DNA of 64,000 bases from an uncultured Erythrobacter sp. GTDB taxonomy: Bacteria; Pseudomonadota; Alphaproteobacteria; Sphingomonadales; Sphingomonadaceae. A program made the position numbers and the translations under genes. The notes below the pieces were generated by a model. The model searched no databases. It was given only the letters and a program-made list of their open reading frames with translations, and was not told the DNA's origin. The DNA lies in NCBI GenBank assembly GCA_947488325.1, contig CANKYZ010000002.1, positions 248,001 to 312,000 of the forward strand. Direction: 5' to 3'. This document shows positions 8,648-18,308 of the stretch, piece after piece (position 1 is the first letter of the stretch; every line of letters starts with the position of its first letter).

Positions 8648-8696
8648 GCAGGCCTGCGATTGAACACAAATTGCTCAAGCAAGAGGATTTGCACAT
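8648..8696 (+). promoter_or_regulatory. Candidate ROSE-like RNA thermometer before hsp20
   Basis: The leader contains the palindrome GCAGGCCTGC (8648-8657), then TTGCT (8671-8675) and the ribosome binding site AGAGGA (8682-8687), 9 nt before the ATG. TTGCT can pair with AGGA with a G-G mismatch in the middle, which is the hallmark of the UYGCU/AGGA core of ROSE thermometers that control small heat-shock genes in alpha- and gammaproteobacteria. The element is shorter than classical ROSE leaders. Assignment is inference from the core pairing and context. Confidence 0.4.
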
Positions 8697-9176
8697 ATGT
8701 CACGTCTAGATTTTACCCCCTATCGCCGCAGCACCGTTGGTTTTGACCGGCTGTTCGACATGCTCGAAAGCCAGGCACGCGTCAGCTCGGGTGACAATTA
8801 CCCCCCATTCAATATTTCGAAAAGCGGCGAAGACAATTACCGCATCACGCTGGCCGTGGCTGGTTTTCGCGCTCAAGATATCGACATCACTGCGCAGGCG
8901 AACTTGCTAATCGTGCAAGGCAAAAAGCGCGACGATATTGATGACGGTTCCGAACTTTTACATGTTGGTATCGCCAATCGCGGATTTGAACGGCGTTTTG
9001 AACTGGCTGACTACGTCTGTGTTGAAAACGCCGATCTTGCCGATGGCCTTTTAGTAGTCGATTTGGTTCGCGAAGTACCCGAAGCGATGCGGCCCAAGAA
9101 GATCGCTGTAAATGGCGGAGCGAAGCTAACGGCCGTTCCAGACTCAGAAGATGATAAATCGTCGGACGCAGCTTAA
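8697..9176 (+). CDS. Small heat-shock protein (Hsp20/IbpA-like)
   Basis: ATP-independent holdase chaperone of the alpha-crystallin family, 159 residues. The N-terminal SRLDFTPYRRSTVGFDRLFD is typical of IbpA-type proteins. The alpha-crystallin domain runs from about 35 to 130 and includes AVAGF and RGFERRFELADYV. The C-terminal tail is acidic (DSEDDKSSDAA) and lacks an obvious I-x-I motif. The ATG at 8697 has AGAGGA 9 nt upstream. Regulation is probably by heat, through the candidate RpoH promoter and thermometer upstream. Confidence 0.93.
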   Translation: MSRLDFTPYRRSTVGFDRLFDMLESQARVSSGDNYPPFNISKSGEDNYRITLAVAGFRAQDIDITAQANLLIVQGKKRDDIDDGSELLHVGIANRGFERRFELADYVCVENADLADGLLVVDLVREVPEAMRPKKIAVNGGAKLTAVPDSEDDKSSDAA

Positions 9177-9242
9177 GCACGCCCAAATACGCGTAGGTTG
9201 CGCGAGCGCGTTAATCTCAAAATTGAAGGTTAGCTAGTAAGT

Positions 9243-9285
9243 GGGGGCGGTCCTTTCGGACCTGCCCCCGCGACTCGAAAGTCGC
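9243..9285 (+). terminator. Tandem hairpins after hsp20
   Basis: Hairpin 1 pairs GGGGGCGGTCC (9243-9253) with GGACC-T-GCCCCC (9258-9269) around a TTTC loop. Hairpin 2 is GCGACT-CGAA-AGTCGC (9270-9285) with a stable GNRA-like tetraloop context. They abut directly and lie 67 nt beyond the hsp20 stop. There is no U-tract, so this may be an RNA-stabilising 3' end or a rho-assisted terminator rather than a classical intrinsic one. Confidence 0.5.
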
Positions 9286-9621
9286 CTCCACCAGTTATGA
9301 CCGTCCGGGTCGCAGAAGACGGTCAATTCCAGCGCGAGATTGTTGCAGCAATTTCCAACGCCAATAATGATTGGCACGCTGCGAATCTCTGATAGCCACC
9401 CAATGCCCCTCGGCAGTCTTTGTCATCAGGCTGAGCTTACCCCTCTGGCCTTTACGAAGTTCTTTAGGTGGAAAATGCGTAAGACGGAAACGAATGGCTA
9501 GGCAAGAGATATTTCGCGCGTTTGTACAAACGCGACACATACCATTCGATAAATTCAAATATCAGATAAAATACGCACGTTTACTGGCTGATTATCCCGA
9601 ATCACGTTGCCAGTTTGTGGC
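9286..9621. other. Gap between hsp20 and pyrG
   Basis: With the preceding 110 bases this is a 445-bp stretch with no convincing gene, lying between convergent hsp20 and pyrG. A minus-strand ORF of 87 codons (9295-9558) and a plus-strand ORF of 84 codons (9371-9625) overlap each other. Neither has a good ribosome binding site or a recognisable product. An internal ATG of the minus ORF would give a 43-residue basic peptide (MTKTAEGHWVAIRDS...) and cannot be excluded. The notable element is the 18-bp palindrome listed separately. Confidence 0.4.
9517..9534. repeat. Perfect 18-bp palindrome
   Basis: CGCGTTTGTACAAACGCG is a perfect inverted repeat without spacer in the gap downstream of pyrG. It could be a binding site for a dimeric regulator or form a cruciform. 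No T-run follows, so it is not a classical terminator. It lies in the 5' part of the doubtful minus-strand ORF. Confidence 0.6.
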
Positions 9622-11271
<1,650 letters not shown>

Positions 11272-11399
11272 TTAAGGGTCAGAATGGATTCGAGGCAAGC
11301 AAATTGCGTCAGCACACGCCATGCAATCCACAGTCATCTAGATTAGTGCCGAAATTTGGGTGTGAATTTCGCACAATCACCAAATGCCGAAGCGATGCT

Positions 11400-11798
11400 T
11401 TACTCGGCGAGTGGATCGTCGCTGGCCGGTGCAGGCTCATTCCCGCCAGTTGCTGATTCTGCAAGCAGATCATCAGGCGAAGCTGGACCTGAAGGCTCTC
11501 CCAACAAATCATCGGTGCTTGGCGCTGCAACATCTCGGTCCAGATCTGATGCAATTTCACCAACACTCGATTCGCTAACCGCCACCGCAGCAAGAACAAT
11601 CGACAGTACAACGAATGCCACTGCCAGCCATTTGGTCGCGCGGGTCAGGAAATCTGCAGCCCCACGCGCGCCCAATGCACCCGATGGATTGCCGCCAATA
11701 CCTAGGCCGCCCCCTTCGGAACGTTGCATCAGCACGACGCCGACCAGTGCAGCGGCCACAATGGCCTGAATCACGGTGAGGATAATGAACAGCGACAT
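11400..11798 (-). CDS. secG: Preprotein translocase subunit SecG
   Basis: Non-essential membrane subunit of the SecYEG channel, 132 residues. Two transmembrane segments lie at about 2-24 and 55-75. The cytosolic loop between them has the family motif MQRSEGGGLGIGG, and a long acidic Ala/Ser/Pro-rich C-terminal tail follows. It sits between tpiA and pyrG, its usual alphaproteobacterial position. The leader before the ATG is very A-rich (TTAAAAAAAACTC) and has no clear Shine-Dalgarno sequence. Confidence 0.95.
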   Translation of the reverse strand: MSLFIILTVIQAIVAAALVGVVLMQRSEGGGLGIGGNPSGALGARGAADFLTRATKWLAVAFVVLSIVLAAVAVSESSVGEIASDLDRDVAAPSTDDLLGEPSGPASPDDLLAESATGGNEPAPASDDPLAE

Positions 11799-11822
11799 GA
11801 GTTTTTTTTAATCCACGTATAA

Positions 11823-11857
11823 GATGCAGTTTATTGGCTGCAGTTTATCTGATGCAG
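11823..11857. repeat. 14-bp tandem repeat between tpiA and secG
   Basis: Two and a half units: GATGCAGTTTATTG, GCTGCAGTTTATCT, GATGCAG. They share the core TGCAGTTTAT at 11825-11834 and 11839-11848, so the period is 14 bp. The repeat lies in the 107-bp tpiA-secG spacer, 25 to 60 bases upstream of secG. Confidence 0.6.
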
Positions 11858-11905
11858 GGCACTTAGGGATGCGCAAGCCCATCGGCAAGTCGATGCAAGG
11901 CGCGA

Positions 11906-12670
11906 TTAGCCTTCTTCGGTTTCACCTGCGGCCAATGCGATGCCCATAAAACTGTCCGCAGTGAGGCTGGCTCCGCCGACCAAAGCGCCGCCGACTTCTG
12001 GCACATTCAATATTTCACCAGCGTTTTCAGGCTTTACCGAACCGCCATAGAGGATGCGAACTTCCGCCCCTTCCTCTTCTCCAAACAACTCAACGAGCAG
12101 TGCGCGAATTTCCGCGTGCATCTCACCAATATCTGCCGGTGTGGCGGTTTTGCCCGTTCCAATTGCCCAGATCGGCTCATAAGCGACAGTCAATTTTTCC
12201 GCAGCGCCTCTTGGGATTTCAGGAAGCGACGCCTTGAGCTGTTTCTTCACATACGTCAGCGCACTGCCAGAATCGCGAGTCTTCTCACTTTCACCGCAAC
12301 AAAGAATGACGCGCAATCCCGCCGCTAAAGCGGCTTCGGCCTTGGCCTGGACAAGTGCGTCACCTTCGCCCTGACCTTGCCGTCGTTCACTATGGCCAAG
12401 AATTACGAATTTTGCGCCAGCATCAGCGAGCATTGTGGCAGAGATTTCGCCGGTATGCGCCCCGCTTTCCTGATCGTGGCAATCCTGGGCGCCAACAACA
12501 ATCTGTTCTGCCTCACGGTGAACCGGGTGAATTAGGGTCGATGGCGGCGCGATTGCCACTTCGACTTTCATATGGCGCTGCGCCGCACGATCAATCGCGC
12601 GCGCTTCGGAAAGCATGGCGCGAGTGCCGTGCATTTTCCAGTTTCCAACGATGTAGGGCCGCAGGGGCAT
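11906..12670 (-). CDS. tpiA: Triose-phosphate isomerase
   Basis: Glycolytic isomerase interconverting dihydroxyacetone phosphate and glyceraldehyde 3-phosphate. Active-site motifs are all present: GNWKM (Lys), GHSERR (His) and AYEPIWAIGTGK (Glu plus the flexible lid). The phosphate-binding YGGSVKPEN and GGALVGGASL also follow. The track begins at GTG 12673; the ATG at 12670 has AGGA 7 nt upstream, giving 254 residues, the typical size. It is divergent from the ppiD-like gene over about 270 bp. Confidence 0.97.
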   Translation of the reverse strand: MPLRPYIVGNWKMHGTRAMLSEARAIDRAAQRHMKVEVAIAPPSTLIHPVHREAEQIVVGAQDCHDQESGAHTGEISATMLADAGAKFVILGHSERRQGQGEGDALVQAKAEAALAAGLRVILCCGESEKTRDSGSALTYVKKQLKASLPEIPRGAAEKLTVAYEPIWAIGTGKTATPADIGEMHAEIRALLVELFGEEEGAEVRILYGGSVKPENAGEILNVPEVGGALVGGASLTADSFMGIALAAGETEEG

Positions 12671-12942
12671 CACATTATCCTGAACAAAAAGGGTGTTTCG
12701 ATTCTGAAGACCCGATGTAGGGTCGGGGGGCGGCGTCCGCTACCTGACGACATAACTTTAGTCAAAAGCTCAGCCAACCTGTTGCCGCGAGGTCGCAGGG
12801 CAGATAAAGCGCACCTTCAGCAATGTTTGAGCGTTCATGCAAGTCAGGATGTTCAAGTTTAACAATGATATACCCAGTTGGGCACGTAAGTGTCGCGCTG
12901 CATTAACCAAGCGTGATCACGAATACCGGGAAGAGTCTCAAG

Positions 12943-14880
12943 ATGATTTCGATGTTTCGCAACTTCTTCCAATCGAAAATCGGTCTGCCGATATTCATAG
13001 GATTTCTGATTATTGTCGCATTGGCCTTTGCCGCGAGCGATATTAGCGGTTCCTCTACGTTTGGTGGTCTAACTGGTGATGATAAGGTCGCAGTTGTTGG
13101 CGGAGATGACATCTCGAGCAACGATATGGTCGGCGCGATGAACAACGCGATACGGCGTGAACGCAGAGAGAACCCAACCATCACTATGCCGGAATTTGTT
13201 GCTGGTGGTGGTTTAGAGGGCGAACTCAATCTGCTGATTGACCGTTACGCCATGGGCATCTTTGCACAGGAATATGGCCTGCGCGCCGGCGAAAATCTTA
13301 TCAACAGCGAAATCCTCAAGATCGGAGCATTCCGCAATCTGACCGGCGAGTTCGATCAGGTGGCATATCAGGCCGAATTGCGTCGCCAAGGCATCACAGA
13401 TTCGATCCTGCGCCGTGATATTGGCGATAGTATGTTAGCGCAGCAGGTGTTGCGCCCTGCATTTTTTGCACCGCAAATGTCCGATGCGGCCGCGCGTCAC
13501 TATGCGGCATTGGTTTTGGAGCGCCGGATTGGCCAGATTGGCGTTATCCCCAGTGAAACATTCGCACCCGAAGGCGATCCAACCGACGAACAGCTCAATG
13601 CCTATTACTCAGAAAGCCGAGCAGAATTTATCGTTCCAGAACGGCGAACCATCCGATTTGCCGCCTTCGGTGCTGACAGTGTGACAGCGGATATCACTCC
13701 GACTGATGAGCAGATCGCCGAACGGTTCGAAACAAACGCCGATCAATATGATGCGAGTGAGCGCCGTGCAGTCAGTTCCTTCGTCGTACCGACCGAAGGT
13801 GCGGCACGGGCATTGATCGAACGCATTCGCGCAGGAACGTCGCTTGAGGCCGCGGCGGCCGAAGCTGGTTTCCAGGTGTCCCCCGGCACCTTGCTTGAAA
13901 GCGAAGAATTGGCCTCTTCCACCAGTGCTACATTCGCTCAAAATGTATTTGCCGGCGAAGAGGGCTCCGTGGCCGATACCGCGCAGGGAGCTCTGGGTTG
14001 GTATGTTGCACGCATCGACAATGTCGAGCGCACGCCTGCACGCGCTTTGAGCGAAGTAAGCGAAGAGATTTCCGCTCAATTGCAAACAGAGGCCCGCGCT
14101 GGAGCGCTAATTGATCTCAGCAGCCGTATCGAAGAACTGGTTGATACCGGCAGTTCACTGACGGACGTAGCGACCGAATTCGGGCTTGAGATCAACGTGG
14201 TCTCTGACGTTTTGGAAGATGGCCGGGTATTCGGCGGATTTGAGCAAGGGATCAGCCCAGCTTTACGCCCAATCGTCGACACGGCATTCCAAATGGAGGA
14301 AAGCGAACCTCAGTTGGCTGAGCTAATTCCAGGCGCGCAGTTCTTGATTTTTGACGTAGAGGACATTGTCGAAAGCGCCGCACCGCCGCTCGACGAAGTC
14401 CGCAATGTCGCAGTTGATGGCTGGCGCCTTGCCGAGGGAAACAAACTTGCTGGTGAATCGGCAAATCGTATCCTGGCAGCAGTCCGCGGCGGAGCCTCGT
14501 TAACCGAAGCGATGCGCGCCGAGGATGCCTCACTCACTCAGATTGAGGATGTCGATCTGCGCCGCACCGAATTGCTCTCTGCTCAGAACCAGCGCATCCC
14601 GTCCGCCTTGGTCCTGCTGTTTTCGATGGCGCGCGATTCCACGAAAGTTTTGGAAGAAGGAAACGATGTCGGATGGTATGTCATCGATCTCGATAGAATT
14701 GAGACCGATCCGATCGAGGATAACAGCGAGGTATTGGCCGACACCCGTGAACAGCTCGCCCCTGCTCTGGTCGCAGAATATAACGCCCAGCTATCGCGCG
14801 CGATCCGCGCTGAGGTTGGCGTTGAGCGCAATGAGGAAGCAATCGAAGCTGTGCGTAGAGCTTTGGTGGGCGAGAATTGA
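12943..14880 (+). CDS. Peptidylprolyl isomerase / SurA-N domain chaperone (PpiD-like)
   Basis: Inner-membrane-anchored periplasmic folding factor. One N-terminal membrane helix (about residues 14-32) follows MISMFRNFFQSKIG. A SurA/PpiD-type helical chaperone domain spans about 60-210. A parvulin-like region (about 265-370) is degenerate in sequence, and a long C-terminal helical part follows. The track starts at GTG 12913; I prefer ATG 12943 with GGAAGAG 7 nt upstream, giving 645 residues, near the usual PpiD length. It lies 49 bp upstream of trpE on the same strand. Whether the parvulin domain has isomerase activity is unclear. Confidence 0.88.
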   Translation: MISMFRNFFQSKIGLPIFIGFLIIVALAFAASDISGSSTFGGLTGDDKVAVVGGDDISSNDMVGAMNNAIRRERRENPTITMPEFVAGGGLEGELNLLIDRYAMGIFAQEYGLRAGENLINSEILKIGAFRNLTGEFDQVAYQAELRRQGITDSILRRDIGDSMLAQQVLRPAFFAPQMSDAAARHYAALVLERRIGQIGVIPSETFAPEGDPTDEQLNAYYSESRAEFIVPERRTIRFAAFGADSVTADITPTDEQIAERFETNADQYDASERRAVSSFVVPTEGAARALIERIRAGTSLEAAAAEAGFQVSPGTLLESEELASSTSATFAQNVFAGEEGSVADTAQGALGWYVARIDNVERTPARALSEVSEEISAQLQTEARAGALIDLSSRIEELVDTGSSLTDVATEFGLEINVVSDVLEDGRVFGGFEQGISPALRPIVDTAFQMEESEPQLAELIPGAQFLIFDVEDIVESAAPPLDEVRNVAVDGWRLAEGNKLAGESANRILAAVRGGASLTEAMRAEDASLTQIEDVDLRRTELLSAQNQRIPSALVLLFSMARDSTKVLEEGNDVGWYVIDLDRIETDPIEDNSEVLADTREQLAPALVAEYNAQLSRAIRAEVGVERNEEAIEAVRRALVGEN

Positions 14881-14929
14881 TGCGTCGCGCCAGTTATTTC
14901 ACTGCTGACTAATTCTGAGTGGCCGAAGC

Positions 14930-16486
14930 GTGAATCCGTCCGACTCTTTCCCGTCTCAACTGGAAAATGCTGCTGGTGCCGCGCAGGCTTTGGCACAAGT
15001 CCGGCCTTCATTGGTCTGGCGCCGGGTTGTTGCAGATAGCGATACACCTGTTGGTGCTGCGCGTCGTTTGATTGAACCGGGGCGCGGCGATTTCCTGTTG
15101 GAATCGGTTGAAGGCGGCGAAGTGCGCGGGCGGTACAGCCTGCTTGGCCTAAACCCAGACCTTGTATTCCGCGCCAGCGAAGGTGTGGCGGCGACAAACC
15201 GTGTTTGGCAGACTGATCGTGACGCGTTTGAGCCGTGTGAGGGTGATGCCTTGCGCGAATTGCGAGCTTTAGCTGATACATGCCGGATTGATGTTCCGGC
15301 AGATGGACCAGCGGCGTTACCGCCCGCACTCGCGTGTCTTGTCGGATATTTCGGCTATGAGACAATAGGGTTGGTCGAAAAACTGCCTAGAGCTGCGCCG
15401 AGCGAGCTTGCGCTGCCGGATATGTTGTTTGTCCGACCCACGGTGATCCTGATCTTTGATCGGCTTTCAGATGAGCTGTTCTGCGTTGCACCGATCTGGA
15501 GCGCCAGCAATCCCGGCGCCGCCATCGAAAGCGCGAGCGAGCGGATCGACGAAACATTGCGTGCGCTAACACAGCGACGTCCTGACGAGCCGCGTATATC
15601 CGCTGATCTGGCGGAGCCTGAACTTACGCCGGTTATGGCACCGGGTGATTACAAGAAACTGGTCGCGCGGGCGAAAGACTACATCGTCGCAGGCGATATT
15701 TTTCAAGTCGTCTTAGCCCAGCGTTTCACCTGTCCATTTGAATTACCGCCACTGGAACTTTACCGCGCGCTGCGCCGGGTGAACCCATCGCCATTTCTCT
15801 ATTTTCTCGATCTACCTGGTTTCGCCGTCGTCGGGTCGAGTCCTGAAATATTGGTGCGGGTGCGCGCAAATTCCCATGGGACACAGGAAATAACCGTCCG
15901 GCCCATTGCAGGCACACGTCCGCGGGGCGCTGATCGGGCAGAAGACGATGCAAACGAATCCAGCCTTCTGGCCGACCCCAAGGAACGCGCTGAGCACCTT
16001 ATGCTACTAGATCTGGGCCGCAATGATGTGGGCCGAGTTGCTGCACGCGGCACCGTCGAAGTGACTGACAGTTTCACCATCGAACGTTACAGCCATGTGA
16101 TGCACATTGTTAGCAATGTGGTGGGTGAACTCGCCGATGGCAAAGACGCATTGGACGCTTTGTTTGCAGGTTTTCCGGCAGGCACGGTCTCTGGCGCACC
16201 CAAAATCCGCGCCTGCGAAATCATCGCAGAACTGGAGCCTGAAACACGCGGCGCTTATGCTGGTGGTGTTGGCTATTTCGCGCCTGATGGATCGGTTGAT
16301 TCTTGTATCGTGTTGCGCACCGCAGTTGTGAAAGATCGAACAATGCATGTTCAAGCAGGCGCCGGAATCGTCGCCGATAGCAATCCGGATTATGAACTCG
16401 CAGAATGCAGCGCCAAAGCCGGAGCATTGATCGCCGCCGCGCGCGAAGCAGTGCGAGTGGCCAGCGAACCGGGGTTTGGACAATGA
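14930..16486 (+). CDS. trpE: Anthranilate synthase component I
   Basis: Chorismate-utilising subunit of anthranilate synthase, first step of tryptophan synthesis. The N-terminal region carries FLLESVEGG, the usual site of tryptophan feedback binding (LLES). The chorismate-binding domain has the expected GTVSGAPK and RCAxxxGAG-type regions (VQAGAGIVADS). It is 518 residues long and starts at GTG 14930; no in-frame ATG lies near and the Shine-Dalgarno sequence is weak. The 49-nt gap after the PpiD-like gene leaves no room for a leader-peptide attenuator. The stop overlaps the next start (ATGA). Confidence 0.96.
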   Translation: MNPSDSFPSQLENAAGAAQALAQVRPSLVWRRVVADSDTPVGAARRLIEPGRGDFLLESVEGGEVRGRYSLLGLNPDLVFRASEGVAATNRVWQTDRDAFEPCEGDALRELRALADTCRIDVPADGPAALPPALACLVGYFGYETIGLVEKLPRAAPSELALPDMLFVRPTVILIFDRLSDELFCVAPIWSASNPGAAIESASERIDETLRALTQRRPDEPRISADLAEPELTPVMAPGDYKKLVARAKDYIVAGDIFQVVLAQRFTCPFELPPLELYRALRRVNPSPFLYFLDLPGFAVVGSSPEILVRVRANSHGTQEITVRPIAGTRPRGADRAEDDANESSLLADPKERAEHLMLLDLGRNDVGRVAARGTVEVTDSFTIERYSHVMHIVSNVVGELADGKDALDALFAGFPAGTVSGAPKIRACEIIAELEPETRGAYAGGVGYFAPDGSVDSCIVLRTAVVKDRTMHVQAGAGIVADSNPDYELAECSAKAGALIAAAREAVRVASEPGFGQ

Positions 16487-17331
16487 AAACAGCGTTACTT
16501 CTACTCACCGCACCCATTTTACTGGGAACTCTCGCCGCTTGTCAGGAACAGGCAGCCGGCGAGGCTGTGGTTCGGACCGAATTGGGCGACCCCGTCGCCG
16601 CGGGACAGGTCGCAGCGGCCGATGAAGAACGCGCTGTTGAACCAGAAGAAACCACCGCCTCCAATTCACCATGCCGCGCGGCCAATTTTGAAGGCATAGC
16701 GATTACGCATTGCGTTGCCGATCCAGAACTTCACCGCATCAGCGCCTCACTCGCGCCGGCAAGCGGTCCCAATTTCGGCACAATCGAAGGGTGGGCAGCT
16801 GGCCGCAATGAAACCGACATCGCATTCGTAATGAATGGCGGAATGTATGGAGATGATTTGAAGGCAATCGGTTATTTCGTTCAAGAGGGTGACCGCTTGG
16901 TTGAGCTTAATCGGGGAGATGGCAGCGGCAATTTCTTCCTGAAACCCAATGGAGTGTTCTTCGGATCGAATGGCAGGTGGCGCATCCTCACCACGGAAAT
17001 ATTCCTGCGCACTGTCGGCGACCGCCCACAATTCGGTACACAATCTGGGCCAATGCTTGTTATTGATGGCGACCTTCACCCTGAAATTCAGGATAACGGG
17101 CCATCCAAGGCGATCCGCAATGGCGTGGGTATCGATACATCAGGCCGAGCGCATTTCGTGATTTCGGATACCCCGGCCAGTTTTGGCCAAATCGCCCGGT
17201 TTTTCCGTGATGAGCTGGAGGTTCAAAACGCAATGTTCCTCGATGGCAATGTTTCGTCATTGTGGGATCCGGCAACGGGCCGAATGGATGGCCGCCGGGT
17301 CGGTCCGCTCTTGGTTGTGGAGACGAAATGA
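16483..17331 (+). CDS. Phosphodiester glycosidase family (DUF2233/NAGPA) lipoprotein
   Basis: Probable periplasmic or outer-membrane lipoprotein of 282 residues. The signal peptide ends at the lipobox LAAC (Cys21 or nearby). The mature part is a DUF2233/NAGPA-type domain, with MNGGMY, a GPMLV strand, GVGID and the family-typical FLDGNVSSLW. Members include mammalian uncovering enzyme and bacterial phosphodiester glycosidases, but the substrate here is unknown. The track ORF begins at 16405; the ATG at 16483 overlaps the trpE stop as ATGA and starts the signal peptide. The stop overlaps the iminopeptidase start. Its place inside the trp cluster is unexplained. Confidence 0.85.
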   Translation: MKTALLLLTAPILLGTLAACQEQAAGEAVVRTELGDPVAAGQVAAADEERAVEPEETTASNSPCRAANFEGIAITHCVADPELHRISASLAPASGPNFGTIEGWAAGRNETDIAFVMNGGMYGDDLKAIGYFVQEGDRLVELNRGDGSGNFFLKPNGVFFGSNGRWRILTTEIFLRTVGDRPQFGTQSGPMLVIDGDLHPEIQDNGPSKAIRNGVGIDTSGRAHFVISDTPASFGQIARFFRDELEVQNAMFLDGNVSSLWDPATGRMDGRRVGPLLVVETK

Positions 17332-18308
17332 TGCCAGCCTCAAACATGCTCAGTTACGACCGCACACTCTATCCTGAAATTGAGCCTTACCAGACCGGGA
17401 TGCTCGATGTCGGCGATGGCCATTCTATTTATTGGGAACGCAGCGGCACACCGGGTGCAAAACCTGCGGTATTCCTCCATGGCGGCCCCGGCGGCGGCAT
17501 GGCGCCGTCGCACCGCCGCCAATGGGACCCAGATCTGTATGACGTGCTGTTGTTCGATCAGCGCGGCTGCGGCCAATCACTTCCCTTTGCCGAAATAGAG
17601 CACAATGACACATGGCGCATCGTTGAGGACATTGAACGTCTGCGCGAAATGTGCGGGCATGATGCATGGCAAGTGTTCGGCGGCAGCTGGGGCGCAACCC
17701 TCGCACTCGCCTATGCCCAGAAATACCCCGGACGCACAACAGAGATCATCTTGCGCGGCGTATTCCTTGCCCGGCAAAAGGAAAAAGGCTGGCTCTACAC
17801 CTATGGCGCTAGCGAAATCATGGCCGAACAATGGGACAATTTCATCGGTCTGATCCCGGAAGAAGAGCGCGGCGACCTCGTGAAAGCCTATTACGCCCGC
17901 CTCACCAGCGACGATGAACCAACGCGCCTAGCTGCGGCGAAGGAATGGTCTTTGTGGGAGGGCACAGTGGCAACATTGCTGCCCAATGAGGGGCTGTTAG
18001 AAGAGTTTGCGGACCCATCCAAAGCCGTGCCGTTTGCAAGAATCTGCGCACGCTTTTTCCTCGAGGACTTTTTCCTGGAGGAAGCCCAATTGTTGCGTGA
18101 TACCCATAAAATCAAGCATATCCCAACCATCATCGTTCAAGGGCGTCACGACATTTGCACTCCCCCACGTTCAGCATGGGAAGTGAAAAAAGCGCTTCCC
18201 GAAGCCGAACTGTGGATCGTGGACGATGCAGGTCACAGCGCCAGCGAGCCCGGCATTATCGACGGGTTGGTTCACGCGACGGATAAATTTGCGGGCAAAA
18301 CCGCATGA
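17328..18308 (+). CDS. pip: Proline iminopeptidase
   Basis: Cytosolic alpha/beta-hydrolase peptidase (S33) that removes N-terminal proline. The N-terminus YPEIEPYQTGMLDVGDGHSI, the oxyanion HGGPGGG, the DQRGCGQS signature, the nucleophile elbow GGSWGATLA and a late His in DDAGHSASEPG are all typical. The track ORF starts at 17262 inside the upstream gene. The ATG at 17328 overlaps the previous stop (ATGA) and has GGAG 6 nt upstream, giving 326 residues. The stop overlaps trpG (ATGA), so the gene is embedded between trpE and trpG. Confidence 0.94.
   Translation: MMPASNMLSYDRTLYPEIEPYQTGMLDVGDGHSIYWERSGTPGAKPAVFLHGGPGGGMAPSHRRQWDPDLYDVLLFDQRGCGQSLPFAEIEHNDTWRIVEDIERLREMCGHDAWQVFGGSWGATLALAYAQKYPGRTTEIILRGVFLARQKEKGWLYTYGASEIMAEQWDNFIGLIPEEERGDLVKAYYARLTSDDEPTRLAAAKEWSLWEGTVATLLPNEGLLEEFADPSKAVPFARICARFFLEDFFLEEAQLLRDTHKIKHIPTIIVQGRHDICTPPRSAWEVKKALPEAELWIVDDAGHSASEPGIIDGLVHATDKFAGKTA

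Noticed and set aside
9295-9558. Possible small minus-strand gene in the hsp20-pyrG gap
   Set aside because: No good ribosome binding site, overlaps another ORF of similar quality and contains the palindrome; kept only as a note in the gap entry.
14881-14929. Search for a trp leader peptide/attenuator before trpE
   Set aside because: The 49-base gap is too short and has no Trp-codon run or alternative hairpins.
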